From Serratia sp. M24T3 (GTDB lineage: Bacteria; Pseudomonadota; Gammaproteobacteria; Enterobacterales; Enterobacteriaceae), in assembly GCF_000257645.1 (NCBI RefSeq), contig NZ_AJHJ01000015.1, forward strand, positions 35,230-99,229: 64,000 nucleotides of DNA, in the 5' to 3' direction. This document shows, in pieces, positions 42,851 through 51,334 of this stretch; position 1 is the first letter of the stretch; every line of letters begins with the position of its first letter. Under the pieces are notes generated by a model. That model was not told the DNA's origin. It saw only the letters and a program-made list of their open reading frames with translations, and searched no databases. The position numbers and the translations under genes were made by a program.

Positions 42851-44620
42851 ATGACTCGTTTTTCCCGGAAGTGGCAAAGCCTGCCGCGCGGCCTGGTGGT
42901 GGTGATCACAGCGCTGGCAATCTATGTACCGCTGGCGTTTATCGTGGTACAGAGTTTCCTTTCTGCGCCTTTTTTCTCACCTTCGAAAGAGTTTAGCCTG
43001 GAGTCGTTCGGCTTTATCTTTACCGATCCAGATTTCTATAAGGCATTAAAAAGCGGATTTATTCTGGCCTTTGGATTGGTGGTTATTGCCATCCCTCTTG
43101 GCGGCATCCTGGCCTTTTTAATGGTCAGAACCGACCTTCCGGGACGTCGTTTTATTGAACCGCTCATTCTGGTCCCGATTTTCGTCTCGCCGATGGTACT
43201 AGGATTCGGTTACGTGGTGGCTGCCGGACCCGTCGGCTTTTTCTCGCTGTGGGCCGAGTCGTTGTTCGGGTTTGTGCCGTGGAATATCTACTCCATGTCG
43301 AGCATCGTGGTGATCGCCGGTTTAACTCACGTGCCGCACGCTTATCTTTATATTTCCTCAGCCTTGCGCAGCGTGGGTTCTGACGTTGAAGAAGCAGCAA
43401 GGATCGCGGGCGCTTCCCCGCTTCAGGTAATGACGGCAGTCAGCCTGCCAATGGTGCGCCCGTCGATACTCTACGCCTGTGTGCTGCTGTTCTTCCTTGG
43501 GCTAGAGGTATTCGGGCTGATGCTGGTATTGGGCGATCCCGAAGGCAACCTGGTGCTTGCGACCTACCTCTATCAGCTGACCAACAAACTCGGTACCCCT
43601 TCGTATCACCTGATGGCCGCAGTAGCGGTGGTGCTTATCTGTATCACTATCCCACTGGTGATGCTGCAACGCCGCCTGATGCGCACCGCCAATCGTTTCG
43701 TCACCATGAAAGGTAAAGCCTCTCAGGCCCGTGCTTTACCGTTGGGCAAGTGGCGCTGGGTGGCTGGCGCGGTGGTCGTTCTGTGGCTAACCGTGACTAT
43801 TGGTGTGCCTTTAGTCGGCGTAGTGCTGCGGGCGTTTATCTCCAACTGGGGCGTAGGCGTCTCGATTTGGGACGAAATGTCGCTCAACACTTTCCGCACA
43901 ATCTGGCAGCAACCGAATCTGCTCAGAGCGATTGTCAACTCGATGGCGATAGGGGTGATCGGCGGCGCGCTGGCGGTGGTGTGCTATCTGTTCATCGGCA
44001 TCGCGATGCACCGCAAACCCGACAGCGCAACGCGTTTCCTTGACTATAGCGTGCTGGTTCCTCGTGCCGTGCCGGGCTTATTGGCCGGTCTGGCCTTTTT
44101 ATGGGTATTTCTGTTTCTGCCAATGTGGCTCGATCGTTCGCTCAAGGATGGACTGCTTTCTGCACTGCCGATGGCCGACTGGCTACGTGAGCACTTCATC
44201 GTTTGGCTAAGGTCACTGCGCAGCACTATTTTTAGCGTTTGGCTGGCCTATACCGTGGTATGGATGGCCTACGGCCTGCGACTTATCTCTTCAACCCTGC
44301 TGCAAGTCGCTCCTGAGCTGGAAGAGGCGGCACGCAGCACCGGTGCGTCTCGCGGCCAGATTACCCGCCATGTGACTATTCCCCTCTCCCGCTACGGCCT
44401 GATCGGCTCATGGCTGTTGATGTTCCTGATTTTCGAAAGAGAATATTCCACCGGGGTATATCTGCTGTCGCCGGGAACAGAAACCATCGGCTCGATGCTG
44501 GTTTCGCTGTGGGCGGCGGGCGCGATAGATATCGTCGCTGCGCTGTCGTTTATCAACATTCTGCTGGTGGTGGTCGGTCTGGGGATTGCCCTGCGCTTTG
44601 GAGTCAAATTACATGATTGA
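42851..44620 (+). CDS. ABC importer permease, duplicated type
   Basis: The 589-residue membrane protein has about twelve membrane helices arranged as two fused halves, each with its own EAA loop (EEAARIAGASPLQVM near residue 180, EEAARSTGASRGQIT near residue 495). This is the FbpB/ThiP architecture. ATG 42851 gives the normal N-terminus (MTRFSRKWQSLPRG); an upstream in-frame ATG at 42773 would add 26 unrelated residues. It overlaps the ATPase gene by eight bases. Confidence 0.9.
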   Translation: MTRFSRKWQSLPRGLVVVITALAIYVPLAFIVVQSFLSAPFFSPSKEFSLESFGFIFTDPDFYKALKSGFILAFGLVVIAIPLGGILAFLMVRTDLPGRRFIEPLILVPIFVSPMVLGFGYVVAAGPVGFFSLWAESLFGFVPWNIYSMSSIVVIAGLTHVPHAYLYISSALRSVGSDVEEAARIAGASPLQVMTAVSLPMVRPSILYACVLLFFLGLEVFGLMLVLGDPEGNLVLATYLYQLTNKLGTPSYHLMAAVAVVLICITIPLVMLQRRLMRTANRFVTMKGKASQARALPLGKWRWVAGAVVVLWLTVTIGVPLVGVVLRAFISNWGVGVSIWDEMSLNTFRTIWQQPNLLRAIVNSMAIGVIGGALAVVCYLFIGIAMHRKPDSATRFLDYSVLVPRAVPGLLAGLAFLWVFLFLPMWLDRSLKDGLLSALPMADWLREHFIVWLRSLRSTIFSVWLAYTVVWMAYGLRLISSTLLQVAPELEEAARSTGASRGQITRHVTIPLSRYGLIGSWLLMFLIFEREYSTGVYLLSPGTETIGSMLVSLWAAGAIDIVAALSFINILLVVVGLGIALRFGVKLHD

Positions 44621-45683
44621 ACTAACGGTAGATAACTTGCACTTAACCTATGGCGACAACCCGGTGCTTAAAGGGGTGTCGATGAATCTCAGGCGCGGCG
44701 AGGTCGTTTCCCTGCTGGGGCCTTCCGGCAGTGGAAAAACCACCCTGCTACGAGCGGTCGCCGGGTTGGAAAAGCCCACGCAGGGCAAAATAGTGATCGG
44801 CAAGAATACCGTTTATGACGGTACCTCGCGTTCGGAAATTCCTGCCGAGGAGCGCAATCTCGGGCTGGTGTTTCAATCCTATGCTTTGTGGCCGCATAAA
44901 ACGGTGTTCGAAAATGTCGCCTATCCGCTTAAATTGCGTAAAACCTCTTCCTCAGAAACAAAGCAGCGAGTGCAAGACGTGCTCGACCAACTGGGGCTGG
45001 GGCATCTGGGTAATCGCCATCCGCATCAGCTTTCTGGTGGCCAGCAACAGCGCGTGGCAATTGGTCGTGCGCTGGTTTATAACCCGCCAGTTATCCTGTT
45101 GGACGAACCGTTATCCAACCTCGATGCCAAGCTTCGTGAAGAGGCGCGAGTTTTTCTGCGCGAACTGATTATCAAGCTGGGTCTGTCGGCGCTGATGGTA
45201 ACTCACGATCAAAACGAGGCAATGGCTATTTCCGACCGCATCCTGTTGCTTAATAACGGAAAAATTGAGCAACAAGGCACGCCGCAGGAAATGTATGGCT
45301 CCCCTGCCACACTATTTACCGCCGAGTTTATGGGCAGCAACAATCGGCTGCATGGCAAGGTGACCGAAGTCAGAGACGGTCGGGCGCGAATTGAAGGCAA
45401 AGACTGGGTACTTTGGGGGCAGGCAGGCCAAGGTGTACAGGCCGGATCAGAAGGCACGGCGGTGATCCGCGTCGAACGCGTGAAAATAGCTGACGAACCA
45501 GAAGAAAATCAGCTCGAGCTGGCCTTGCTTACCAGCATGTATCTCGGCGATCGCTGGGAGTATCTGTTCCGCACTCAGGCTGATGATTTTGTGATCCGCG
45601 CCTATGGAAACGATGTCAGAGATGCCGCGCTTTGCCGCCTGTCGTTTCCCGCCAAGGACGTGTGGGTGTTCCCGAAAGCTTAA
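44613..45683 (+). CDS. ABC importer ATPase
   Basis: The 356-residue ATPase has Walker A GPSGSGKTT, the Q-loop in LVFQSYALWP, signature LSGGQQQR, Walker B VILLDEP and the H-loop VTHDQ. A C-terminal TOBE-like regulatory part begins near residue 250. It belongs to the importer of the iron, putrescine, sulfate or phosphonate cluster. It starts within the permease gene (ATGATTGA), so the two are co-translated. Confidence 0.92.
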   Translation: MIELTVDNLHLTYGDNPVLKGVSMNLRRGEVVSLLGPSGSGKTTLLRAVAGLEKPTQGKIVIGKNTVYDGTSRSEIPAEERNLGLVFQSYALWPHKTVFENVAYPLKLRKTSSSETKQRVQDVLDQLGLGHLGNRHPHQLSGGQQQRVAIGRALVYNPPVILLDEPLSNLDAKLREEARVFLRELIIKLGLSALMVTHDQNEAMAISDRILLLNNGKIEQQGTPQEMYGSPATLFTAEFMGSNNRLHGKVTEVRDGRARIEGKDWVLWGQAGQGVQAGSEGTAVIRVERVKIADEPEENQLELALLTSMYLGDRWEYLFRTQADDFVIRAYGNDVRDAALCRLSFPAKDVWVFPKA

Positions 45684-45690
45684 AAAACAA

Positions 45691-45725
45691 AGGCATAGTA
45701 AGCAGTTTGCTAGCTTATTATGCCT
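45691..45725. terminator. hairpin after the ABC importer operon
   Basis: AGGCATAGTAAGC and GCTTATTATGCCT pair over 13 positions with a single G-U pair and a 9-base loop, eight bases after the ATPase stop. The T-rich side is on the minus strand (TTTGTTTTTT), so the stem is clear but plus-strand termination is less certain. Confidence 0.65.
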
Positions 45726-45811
45726 TAACATGTCTGTTCAGCCCTTCATCACGATAAGATAACGTTAAAGCACTTCAAGAACATTTAGGCTTAAAGCCAG
45801 CGCCAGATCAC

Positions 45812-45831
45812 ATTGTCATACAATGTGACAA
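45812..45831. promoter_or_regulatory. candidate GntR/FCD operator upstream of the dehydrogenase gene
   Basis: ATTGTCATACAAT (45812-45824) is a near-palindrome and fits the FadR/FCD-type GntR consensus TNGTNNNACNA exactly. A second TTGTCA/TGACAA inverted pair overlaps it (45813-45831). It is about 100 bases upstream of a dehydrogenase gene that begins the cluster encoding a GntR/FCD regulator 3.7 kb further on. Binding by that regulator is inference. Confidence 0.45.
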
Positions 45832-45932
45832 CTTGTTGAGCTATGCCTTCTTTCTTCTATTTCAAAGCACTGCTATAACTTTCAATAGAATTTACTCCAT
45901 CCCACCTTCGTCTCAAATTCAGGGAAATGGTT

Positions 45933-46889
45933 ATGACTTTGCGCTGCATTATTCTCGATGATTATCAAAATGTCGCCCTGACCCAGGCCGACTGGTCGAT
46001 TCTAAAGCCAGCAGTGGAAATCACCGCGCTTCATAATCCAATTGTGCAGCAAGATCGCCTGGTCGAGTTGCTGGTCGACGCAGATATTTTAGTGATTATG
46101 CGCGAACGCACGCCAATCACCGCAGCATTGCTGAGCCGCCTGCCGAAGCTAAAATTGCTGGTGACTTCGGGAATGCGTAATGCTGCGGTGGATTTGCCAG
46201 CGGCGAAGGCGCAAGGCGTGACGGTGTGCGGCACGGGCAGCGGTTCAGATGCGCCGGTTGAGCTGACCTGGGCGCTGATTCTTGGTCTGGCGCGGCATCT
46301 TACTGTCGAAAATCGCTCAATTCGCAACAGTGGCCCGTGGCAGAGCACGCTGGGAATTGGGCTAAAGGGAAAAACACTCGGTCTGATCGGGCTGGGGAAG
46401 ATTGGTCAGCGCATGGCGTTGATTGCTCAGGCTTTTGGGATGAAGGTTACCGCATGGAGCCAGAATCTCACCGCCGAGCGCGCGGCAGAATTTAACGTCG
46501 AGTTGGCTGAGTCAAAACAGGCACTATTGAACAACAGTGATTTTGTATCGCTGCATCTGGTGCTCAGCGATCGCAGTCGCGGCATTATCTCCGCACAGGA
46601 TCTGGCGGCGATGAAATCCACAGCTTTCTTGATCAATACTTCACGTTCGGGGCTGGTGGATCAGGCCGCGTTAGTCGAGGCGCTAAACCATCGGCAGATT
46701 GCGGGGGCTGGTCTGGACGTGTTTGACAACGAGCCGCTGCCGGATAATCATCCTTATCGCCATCTGCCCAACGTATTGGCGACACCGCATTTGGGCTATG
46801 TAACCGACGACAATTACGGTATTTACTTTAATGAAGCGATTGAAGATATTCAGGCGTTTATCGCCGGCCAGCCGGTGCGGGAGCTTTAA
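45933..46889 (+). CDS. D-2-hydroxyacid dehydrogenase, NAD-dependent (first copy)
   Basis: The 318-residue enzyme has the Rossmann motif GLIGLGKIG in the middle and the catalytic residues in NTSRSGLVD (Arg), DVFDNEPLP (Glu) and TPHLGYVT (His). It would interconvert a 2-oxo acid and a D-2-hydroxy acid. AGGGA at 45921-45925 favours ATG 45933 over the ATG at 45927, which touches the site. The next gene is an aminotransferase that could supply the 2-oxo acid. The substrate is unknown. Confidence 0.88.
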   Translation: MTLRCIILDDYQNVALTQADWSILKPAVEITALHNPIVQQDRLVELLVDADILVIMRERTPITAALLSRLPKLKLLVTSGMRNAAVDLPAAKAQGVTVCGTGSGSDAPVELTWALILGLARHLTVENRSIRNSGPWQSTLGIGLKGKTLGLIGLGKIGQRMALIAQAFGMKVTAWSQNLTAERAAEFNVELAESKQALLNNSDFVSLHLVLSDRSRGIISAQDLAAMKSTAFLINTSRSGLVDQAALVEALNHRQIAGAGLDVFDNEPLPDNHPYRHLPNVLATPHLGYVTDDNYGIYFNEAIEDIQAFIAGQPVREL

Positions 46890-47110
46890 TTTATTTGCAG
46901 ACGCCGGTTGCCCGTAACCCATTCAGTAAATCGAGTGCGCTGGCCGGGCAGAAAAACAGAATGTTTAGGGCGGAGATAACAGTTACTCGTTCCCTCTCCC
47001 CATTCATCAAAATTTTTTGAGCTCGATACAAATTTTATTCGCTTTTCATCACACTTTTTGTGGGTAAAAATTGCTGTACAAGCAGTTAATCGCTAACCCA
47101 TGAGACTCTG
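46890..47110. other. intergenic region before the aminotransferase gene
   Basis: About 220 bases without a gene. It includes a partial palindrome around TTGCTGTACAAGCAG (47069-47083). A TGGG..TTGC pair resembles a sigma-54 promoter but its spacing is one base short, so I do not call it. Confidence 0.5.
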
Positions 47111-48328
47111 ATGAATTCTGCGCATCCTGAACGAAAACTGGCTTCCCGACTGGCCTCGGTTACCCCTTCTGTGACACTGGTTATTTCCCAGCTGGCGCGC
47201 CGTCTGGCCGCAGAAGGTCGCGATATCATCAACATGAGCTCCGGTGAGCTGGATTTTGATACCCCACAACATATTCAGGACGGCGCTGTTGTCGCAATGC
47301 AGGCCGGTCAGACCCGTTATACCGATGTCGGTGGCACCGCAGAGCTTAAAGCTGCAATTATCAAAAAGTTTAAACGTGATAATCAGCTCGACTATTCTGC
47401 CAAACAAATTATTGCCAGCACCGGTGCGAAACAGATCATCTTCAACGCCTTTTTAGCGACGTTGGACGCCGGTGATGAGGTTATCCTCAACGCGCCTTAT
47501 TGGGTGTCTTATCCGGATATGATTCGCCTGACCGGTGCAGAACCCGTTGCGATAGTTCCAGCCGCCGACGAAGGCTTTAAACTCACCCCGGCCAGTCTTG
47601 CGGCAGCGTTGACCCCAAATACTCGTTGGCTATTGCTTAACTCGCCGGGCAATCCCAGCGGCGCGCTGTATTCGGCTGAAGAATTACAGGCGTTGGCCGC
47701 CGTATTGGCAGATTTCCCGCGCGTGCTGGTGATGTCCGATGACATTTACGAACACATTGTTTATGAAGGCCAGTTTGTTTCCTTCGCGACTGCGGTTCCA
47801 GCCATGGCTGACCGCACACTGACCATCAACGGCGTGTCCAAAACCTATGCCATGACCGGCTGGCGTCTTGGCTTCGCCAGTGGCCCCGAGTGGTTAATCA
47901 GCGCACTCGCAATGCTGCAATCTCAAAGCACCTCTTGCCCGAACGCCATCGCTCAAGCGGCAGCGATTGCTGCTTTGGAAGGCCCACAGAATTTACTGGC
48001 TGAATGGTGCGATCGTCTGCGCACTCGTCGCGACAGCGCTCTGGCTATCCTGCGCCAGTCGCCGGATCTTTGGGTTGAAACCCCGCCTTCGGCCTTCTAC
48101 CTGTTTGTCGGCTGTGAAAAGCTGCTCGGGAAAACCACGCCCGCAGGCAAAACGCTGGGCAGTGACCTCGACGTCGCAGAATATTTCCTTGAACAAGCCG
48201 GCGTAGCCGTAGTTCCCGGCACCGCTTTTGGCATGGCGCCGTATTTTCGCCTGGCTTACAGCATTGCTGATGAAGACGTGGATCGCGCCTGTGAATTAAT
48301 GGTTAAAGCCTGTGGGGAGCTGGTTTGA
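47111..48328 (+). CDS. class I aminotransferase (aspartate aminotransferase-like)
   Basis: The 405-residue PLP enzyme shows the class I pattern: LNSPGNPSGALY for cofactor and substrate contacts, MSDDIYEHIVY with the pyridine-binding Asp/Tyr, and the Schiff-base lysine in VSKTYAMTGWRLGF. It would transfer an amino group from an amino acid to a 2-oxo acid. Its stop overlaps the start of the amidase gene (TTGA), which ties the two reactions together. The amino acid substrate is not known. Confidence 0.9.
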   Translation: MNSAHPERKLASRLASVTPSVTLVISQLARRLAAEGRDIINMSSGELDFDTPQHIQDGAVVAMQAGQTRYTDVGGTAELKAAIIKKFKRDNQLDYSAKQIIASTGAKQIIFNAFLATLDAGDEVILNAPYWVSYPDMIRLTGAEPVAIVPAADEGFKLTPASLAAALTPNTRWLLLNSPGNPSGALYSAEELQALAAVLADFPRVLVMSDDIYEHIVYEGQFVSFATAVPAMADRTLTINGVSKTYAMTGWRLGFASGPEWLISALAMLQSQSTSCPNAIAQAAAIAALEGPQNLLAEWCDRLRTRRDSALAILRQSPDLWVETPPSAFYLFVGCEKLLGKTTPAGKTLGSDLDVAEYFLEQAGVAVVPGTAFGMAPYFRLAYSIADEDVDRACELMVKACGELV

Positions 48329-49605
48329 TCCTCGAACTTGTCGAACCCGATCTGCAACTGGCCGCTGATTTATTCGACCAATTGCAGAAGATGAGCTTTG
48401 ACGGCGTCGGCATAACTCGCGACACCTACGGCGCAGGCGAGCAGCGGGCGCACGATCTGCTGGCGCAGACCGCCGAAGCTCTAGGATTGCAAGTCAGCCG
48501 CGATGCTGCCCTTAACCTTTATATGACCCTGCCGGGCCGCAATACTTTTGCCCCGCAGGTGATCACCGGTTCGCACCTCGATTCAGTGCCGCGCGGCGGC
48601 AACTATGACGGCGCTGCGGGTGTATTGGCGGGTATTGCGGTTTTGGCAGGATGGGTCAAGGCGGGCTATCAACCAGAAATCAGTGTCACAGTCATGGCCG
48701 TTCGCGCCGAAGAAAGTGCCTGGTTTCCGCTTTCGTATTTAGGCAGTAAAGCAGCCTTTGGCCTGTTGAATGACGATTCGCTTGAGGTAAGGCGTTTCGA
48801 TAACCAGCTAACGCTGAAACATCATCTCGCCGCATTGGGCGGTGACTGCAAAGGTTTGATTTCAGGCGTGCCGCATCTCTCGCCCGCAAATGTAAACTGT
48901 TTTATCGAATTGCACATTGAACAAGGCCCGATCCTTGAAAATGCCGGACAACCGTTAGGAATCGTCAGCGGTATTTGCGGTAGCCTGCGCTATCGTCAGG
49001 CCAGCGTCAGCGGGCATTATGCTCATTCGGGCGCTACGCCGCGCCTGCATCGGAAAGACGCCGTGCTGGCGGCTGCAGAATTGGTCACCGGGCTTTATCA
49101 GGACTGGATTGAATTAGAAGCACAAGGCCACCAGCTCACCGTCACTAACGGACAGCTGGCAACCGATGCATTACAGGCTGACTTTAGCAAAGTCAGCGGT
49201 GAAGTGAAATTCTGTGTCGATTTCCGTTCACGCAGCCTGGAAACGCTGGAACTGATCGACCAACGTCTTTCACACCGCATAACCACCATTGCCGCCTGTC
49301 ACGGCGTGACTTTTACTCTCGGCGCACAAACGCGCAGCGCACCGGGCGTAATGGATGAAGCATTGCTCTCCCTGCTGCAAAGTGCAGCCGACGAGCAAAA
49401 TATTCCAGCGATGTCACTGCAAAGCGGCGCTGGACATGATGCCGCGCTGTTCGCTGCACAGGGCGTGCCGAGCGCGATGCTGTTTGTCCGTAACGCCAAC
49501 GGCAGTCACAATCCGCACGAAAGCATGGATCTAGACGATTTTGCCGCCGCCACGCGCGTACTTGGCGAAGCGCTAAAAATTCGCAGCGCCGGTGGCGGGC
49601 AATGA
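48325..49605 (+). CDS. M20 family amidase (hydantoinase/carbamoylase type)
   Basis: The 426-residue metal-dependent hydrolase is of the allantoate amidohydrolase / N-carbamoyl-L-amino acid hydrolase group. Metal and substrate motifs visible are GSHLDSVPRGGNYDG, AEESAWFP, ELHIEQGPILE, GAGHDAA and NGSHNPHES. It probably cleaves an N-carbamoyl, ureido or N-acyl amino acid. The start is a TTG overlapping the aminotransferase stop, with GGGGAG at a good distance. It is convergent with the GntR regulator gene 38 bases away. Confidence 0.88.
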   Translation: MILELVEPDLQLAADLFDQLQKMSFDGVGITRDTYGAGEQRAHDLLAQTAEALGLQVSRDAALNLYMTLPGRNTFAPQVITGSHLDSVPRGGNYDGAAGVLAGIAVLAGWVKAGYQPEISVTVMAVRAEESAWFPLSYLGSKAAFGLLNDDSLEVRRFDNQLTLKHHLAALGGDCKGLISGVPHLSPANVNCFIELHIEQGPILENAGQPLGIVSGICGSLRYRQASVSGHYAHSGATPRLHRKDAVLAAAELVTGLYQDWIELEAQGHQLTVTNGQLATDALQADFSKVSGEVKFCVDFRSRSLETLELIDQRLSHRITTIAACHGVTFTLGAQTRSAPGVMDEALLSLLQSAADEQNIPAMSLQSGAGHDAALFAAQGVPSAMLFVRNANGSHNPHESMDLDDFAAATRVLGEALKIRSAGGGQ

Positions 49606-49643
49606 ATGCCGGATCACTTGCCGCCGTTCTTCAAAACAACCGA

Positions 49644-50315
49644 TTACAGCTGACTCAATCGACGAACGATACTTTCACGCACGTTGTCGATATGTTTTGC
49701 CGCTGCGGCGCGGGCTGCTTCTCCATCACCGCTGCGCAAGGCGGCGATAATTTCCAGATGCTCATGATGACCGCTAACAAAACGCTCAGGCACCTGACGA
49801 AGGTTAAACATCCGCGTTTTAAGGCGCAGACTTTCAATATATTGCATGAGCAACAGATTACCGCTGTACTGTGCCACGGCGGTATGCAGGCGGCTATCGA
49901 CCTCCCAATCCTCTTGCGGACTCGGCGTTTCGTCGGCCAGCAGTTTGCGAATTCCTGCCTCGAGAGCATCTAGCTCAGCCAGCGGAACACGACCGGCTGC
50001 CAGACTGGCGGCTTCCGATTCCAGCGTGCGCCGAACGTGTAACGTTTCTACCAGCTCGCGAATTGAAAACTCTTTAACCACTGGCGTACGGCCCCCGGTG
50101 CGAATAATAAACCCTTCATTTTCTAATCGGTTAAGAGCATCGCGTACCGGCGTACGTGAAATATTCAGCAGCTCGGCCAGCCGTCTTTCCTGCAGCACAG
50201 TGTTGACCGGCAGTTCCCGGTTAATCAGCATATTCAGCAGCACTTCATAGGCTTTACTGCTGAGATTCTGCTCGCGCTCACCAATCAAATCAGACGTACT
50301 TTTGATGGAGTCCAT
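49644..50315 (-). CDS. GntR family regulator, FCD type
   Basis: The 223-residue regulator has an N-terminal winged helix (LQERRLAELLNISRTPVRDALNRLENEGFI) and a C-terminal FCD ligand-binding domain with the expected acidic/histidine metal site residues (DSRLHTAVAQY, HHEHLEII). FCD regulators usually sense an acid intermediate of the pathway they control. It lies between the aminotransferase/amidase genes and the transporter/ureohydrolase operon and is the only local regulator. Confidence 0.92.
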   Translation of the reverse strand: MDSIKSTSDLIGEREQNLSSKAYEVLLNMLINRELPVNTVLQERRLAELLNISRTPVRDALNRLENEGFIIRTGGRTPVVKEFSIRELVETLHVRRTLESEAASLAAGRVPLAELDALEAGIRKLLADETPSPQEDWEVDSRLHTAVAQYSGNLLLMQYIESLRLKTRMFNLRQVPERFVSGHHEHLEIIAALRSGDGEAARAAAAKHIDNVRESIVRRLSQL

Positions 50316-50343
50316 GGTGTTATTTCACATTGACAAGACTGAT

Positions 50344-50369
50344 AAAAAAGGCAGACACGGGTGCCTGCC
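50344..50369 (-). terminator. intrinsic terminator after the amino acid-binding protein gene
   Basis: On the minus strand GGCAGGCA and TGTCTGCC form an 8-bp stem with one G-U pair, a four-base loop and six or more T residues. It ends the DUF1989-transporter operon before the GntR gene. Confidence 0.88.
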
Positions 50370-50449
50370 CTACGTTAATTCACGCCCGTTTGCGCCCTGT
50401 CACCAGAGCGCTGAACCAGACTGTGTCACGCCATGGGTGATGACACAGT

Positions 50450-51253
50450 TTACTGAGGTAACGTGCGTACCGGATCTTTCGGTGCCGGATCGAAGCCCAC
50501 GATTGGGGTCACGAGTTTAGCATAAGTGCCATCGGCCTTCATATCCGCCAGCGCCTTGTTCACTGCCGCCACCAGATTTGGTTTTCCTTTTTTGAAGGCG
50601 AAACCTTTCTGAATAACGCTAACGTAGTCAGGTGTTTGCGTCAGTGGCAGGTGCATGTCTTTAATCAGATAGGCGTTACCGATCGAGTCATTGATGACCC
50701 CATCGATGTTACCGTTCGCCAGGTCCTGAACCGCCGCAGTCACGTCGATATAATTTTTCAACGTTGCGCCGTGATCCACCGCCAACTGGGCATAAGTTGA
50801 AGAAACCTGTGCACCAATGCGTTTACCTTTCAAATCTTTAGCCGATTTGATGTCAGATTTCAGAGGAATAATGATACGACCGCCCGATTCAATCCAGCCA
50901 TCCGAAAACACGATTGCTTTCTGACGCGCGGGGGTGATATCCATCGCGGCGCTGCTCATATCAAACTGATTGGCCTGCAAACCGACCAGAATCGAGTCCC
51001 ACTTGGTGATAACCGGGGTGTATTCAAGATGCAGACGGCGCGCCACTTCTTTCATTACGCGGATCTCAAGGCCATCGAGCTGACCATTGGCGCTGCGCAT
51101 GCTGAACGGGGGATCGGTACCTTCAGTGGCTACAGAAAGTTTGCCCGGAGTTAACAGCTCGAGCTGACCCGCGGTATCAGCTGCAGAAGCGAAGAAAGGC
51201 GTGGTCATCGCAGCGAGAACGGTGGCAATGCTTAGAAAATGCTTAATTTTCAT
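50450..51253 (-). CDS. polar amino acid ABC importer substrate-binding protein
   Basis: The 267-residue precursor has a signal peptide ending FFASA and a mature family-3 solute-binding protein (LSVATEGTDPPFSMRSANGQ, QFDMSSAAMDITPARQKAIVFSD-like pattern, KGKRIGAQ). Members bind basic, polar or modified amino acids and opines. The ATG at 51253 gives a normal leader; an upstream in-frame start adds 20 residues without homology. It is the last gene of the minus-strand operon, 81 bases after the ureohydrolase gene. Confidence 0.9.
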   Translation of the reverse strand: MKIKHFLSIATVLAAMTTPFFASAADTAGQLELLTPGKLSVATEGTDPPFSMRSANGQLDGLEIRVMKEVARRLHLEYTPVITKWDSILVGLQANQFDMSSAAMDITPARQKAIVFSDGWIESGGRIIIPLKSDIKSAKDLKGKRIGAQVSSTYAQLAVDHGATLKNYIDVTAAVQDLANGNIDGVINDSIGNAYLIKDMHLPLTQTPDYVSVIQKGFAFKKGKPNLVAAVNKALADMKADGTYAKLVTPIVGFDPAPKDPVRTLPQ

Positions 51254-51334
51254 GATGTCACTCTCAAGTAAGTTGGAGAAAATAAACCCTGTGTGTCGAT
51301 AAAGCGTCTTCAAAACTCACGTTAAAAACCGCGC

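Noticed and set aside
47060..47085. TGGG...TTGC before the aminotransferase gene as a sigma-54 promoter
   Set aside because: The GG-to-GC distance is 11 rather than 12 bases and the -24 element lacks the CA.
49602..49973. Plus-strand frame of 123 codons after the amidase gene
   Set aside because: It is antisense to the GntR gene, which has clear helix-turn-helix and FCD domains.
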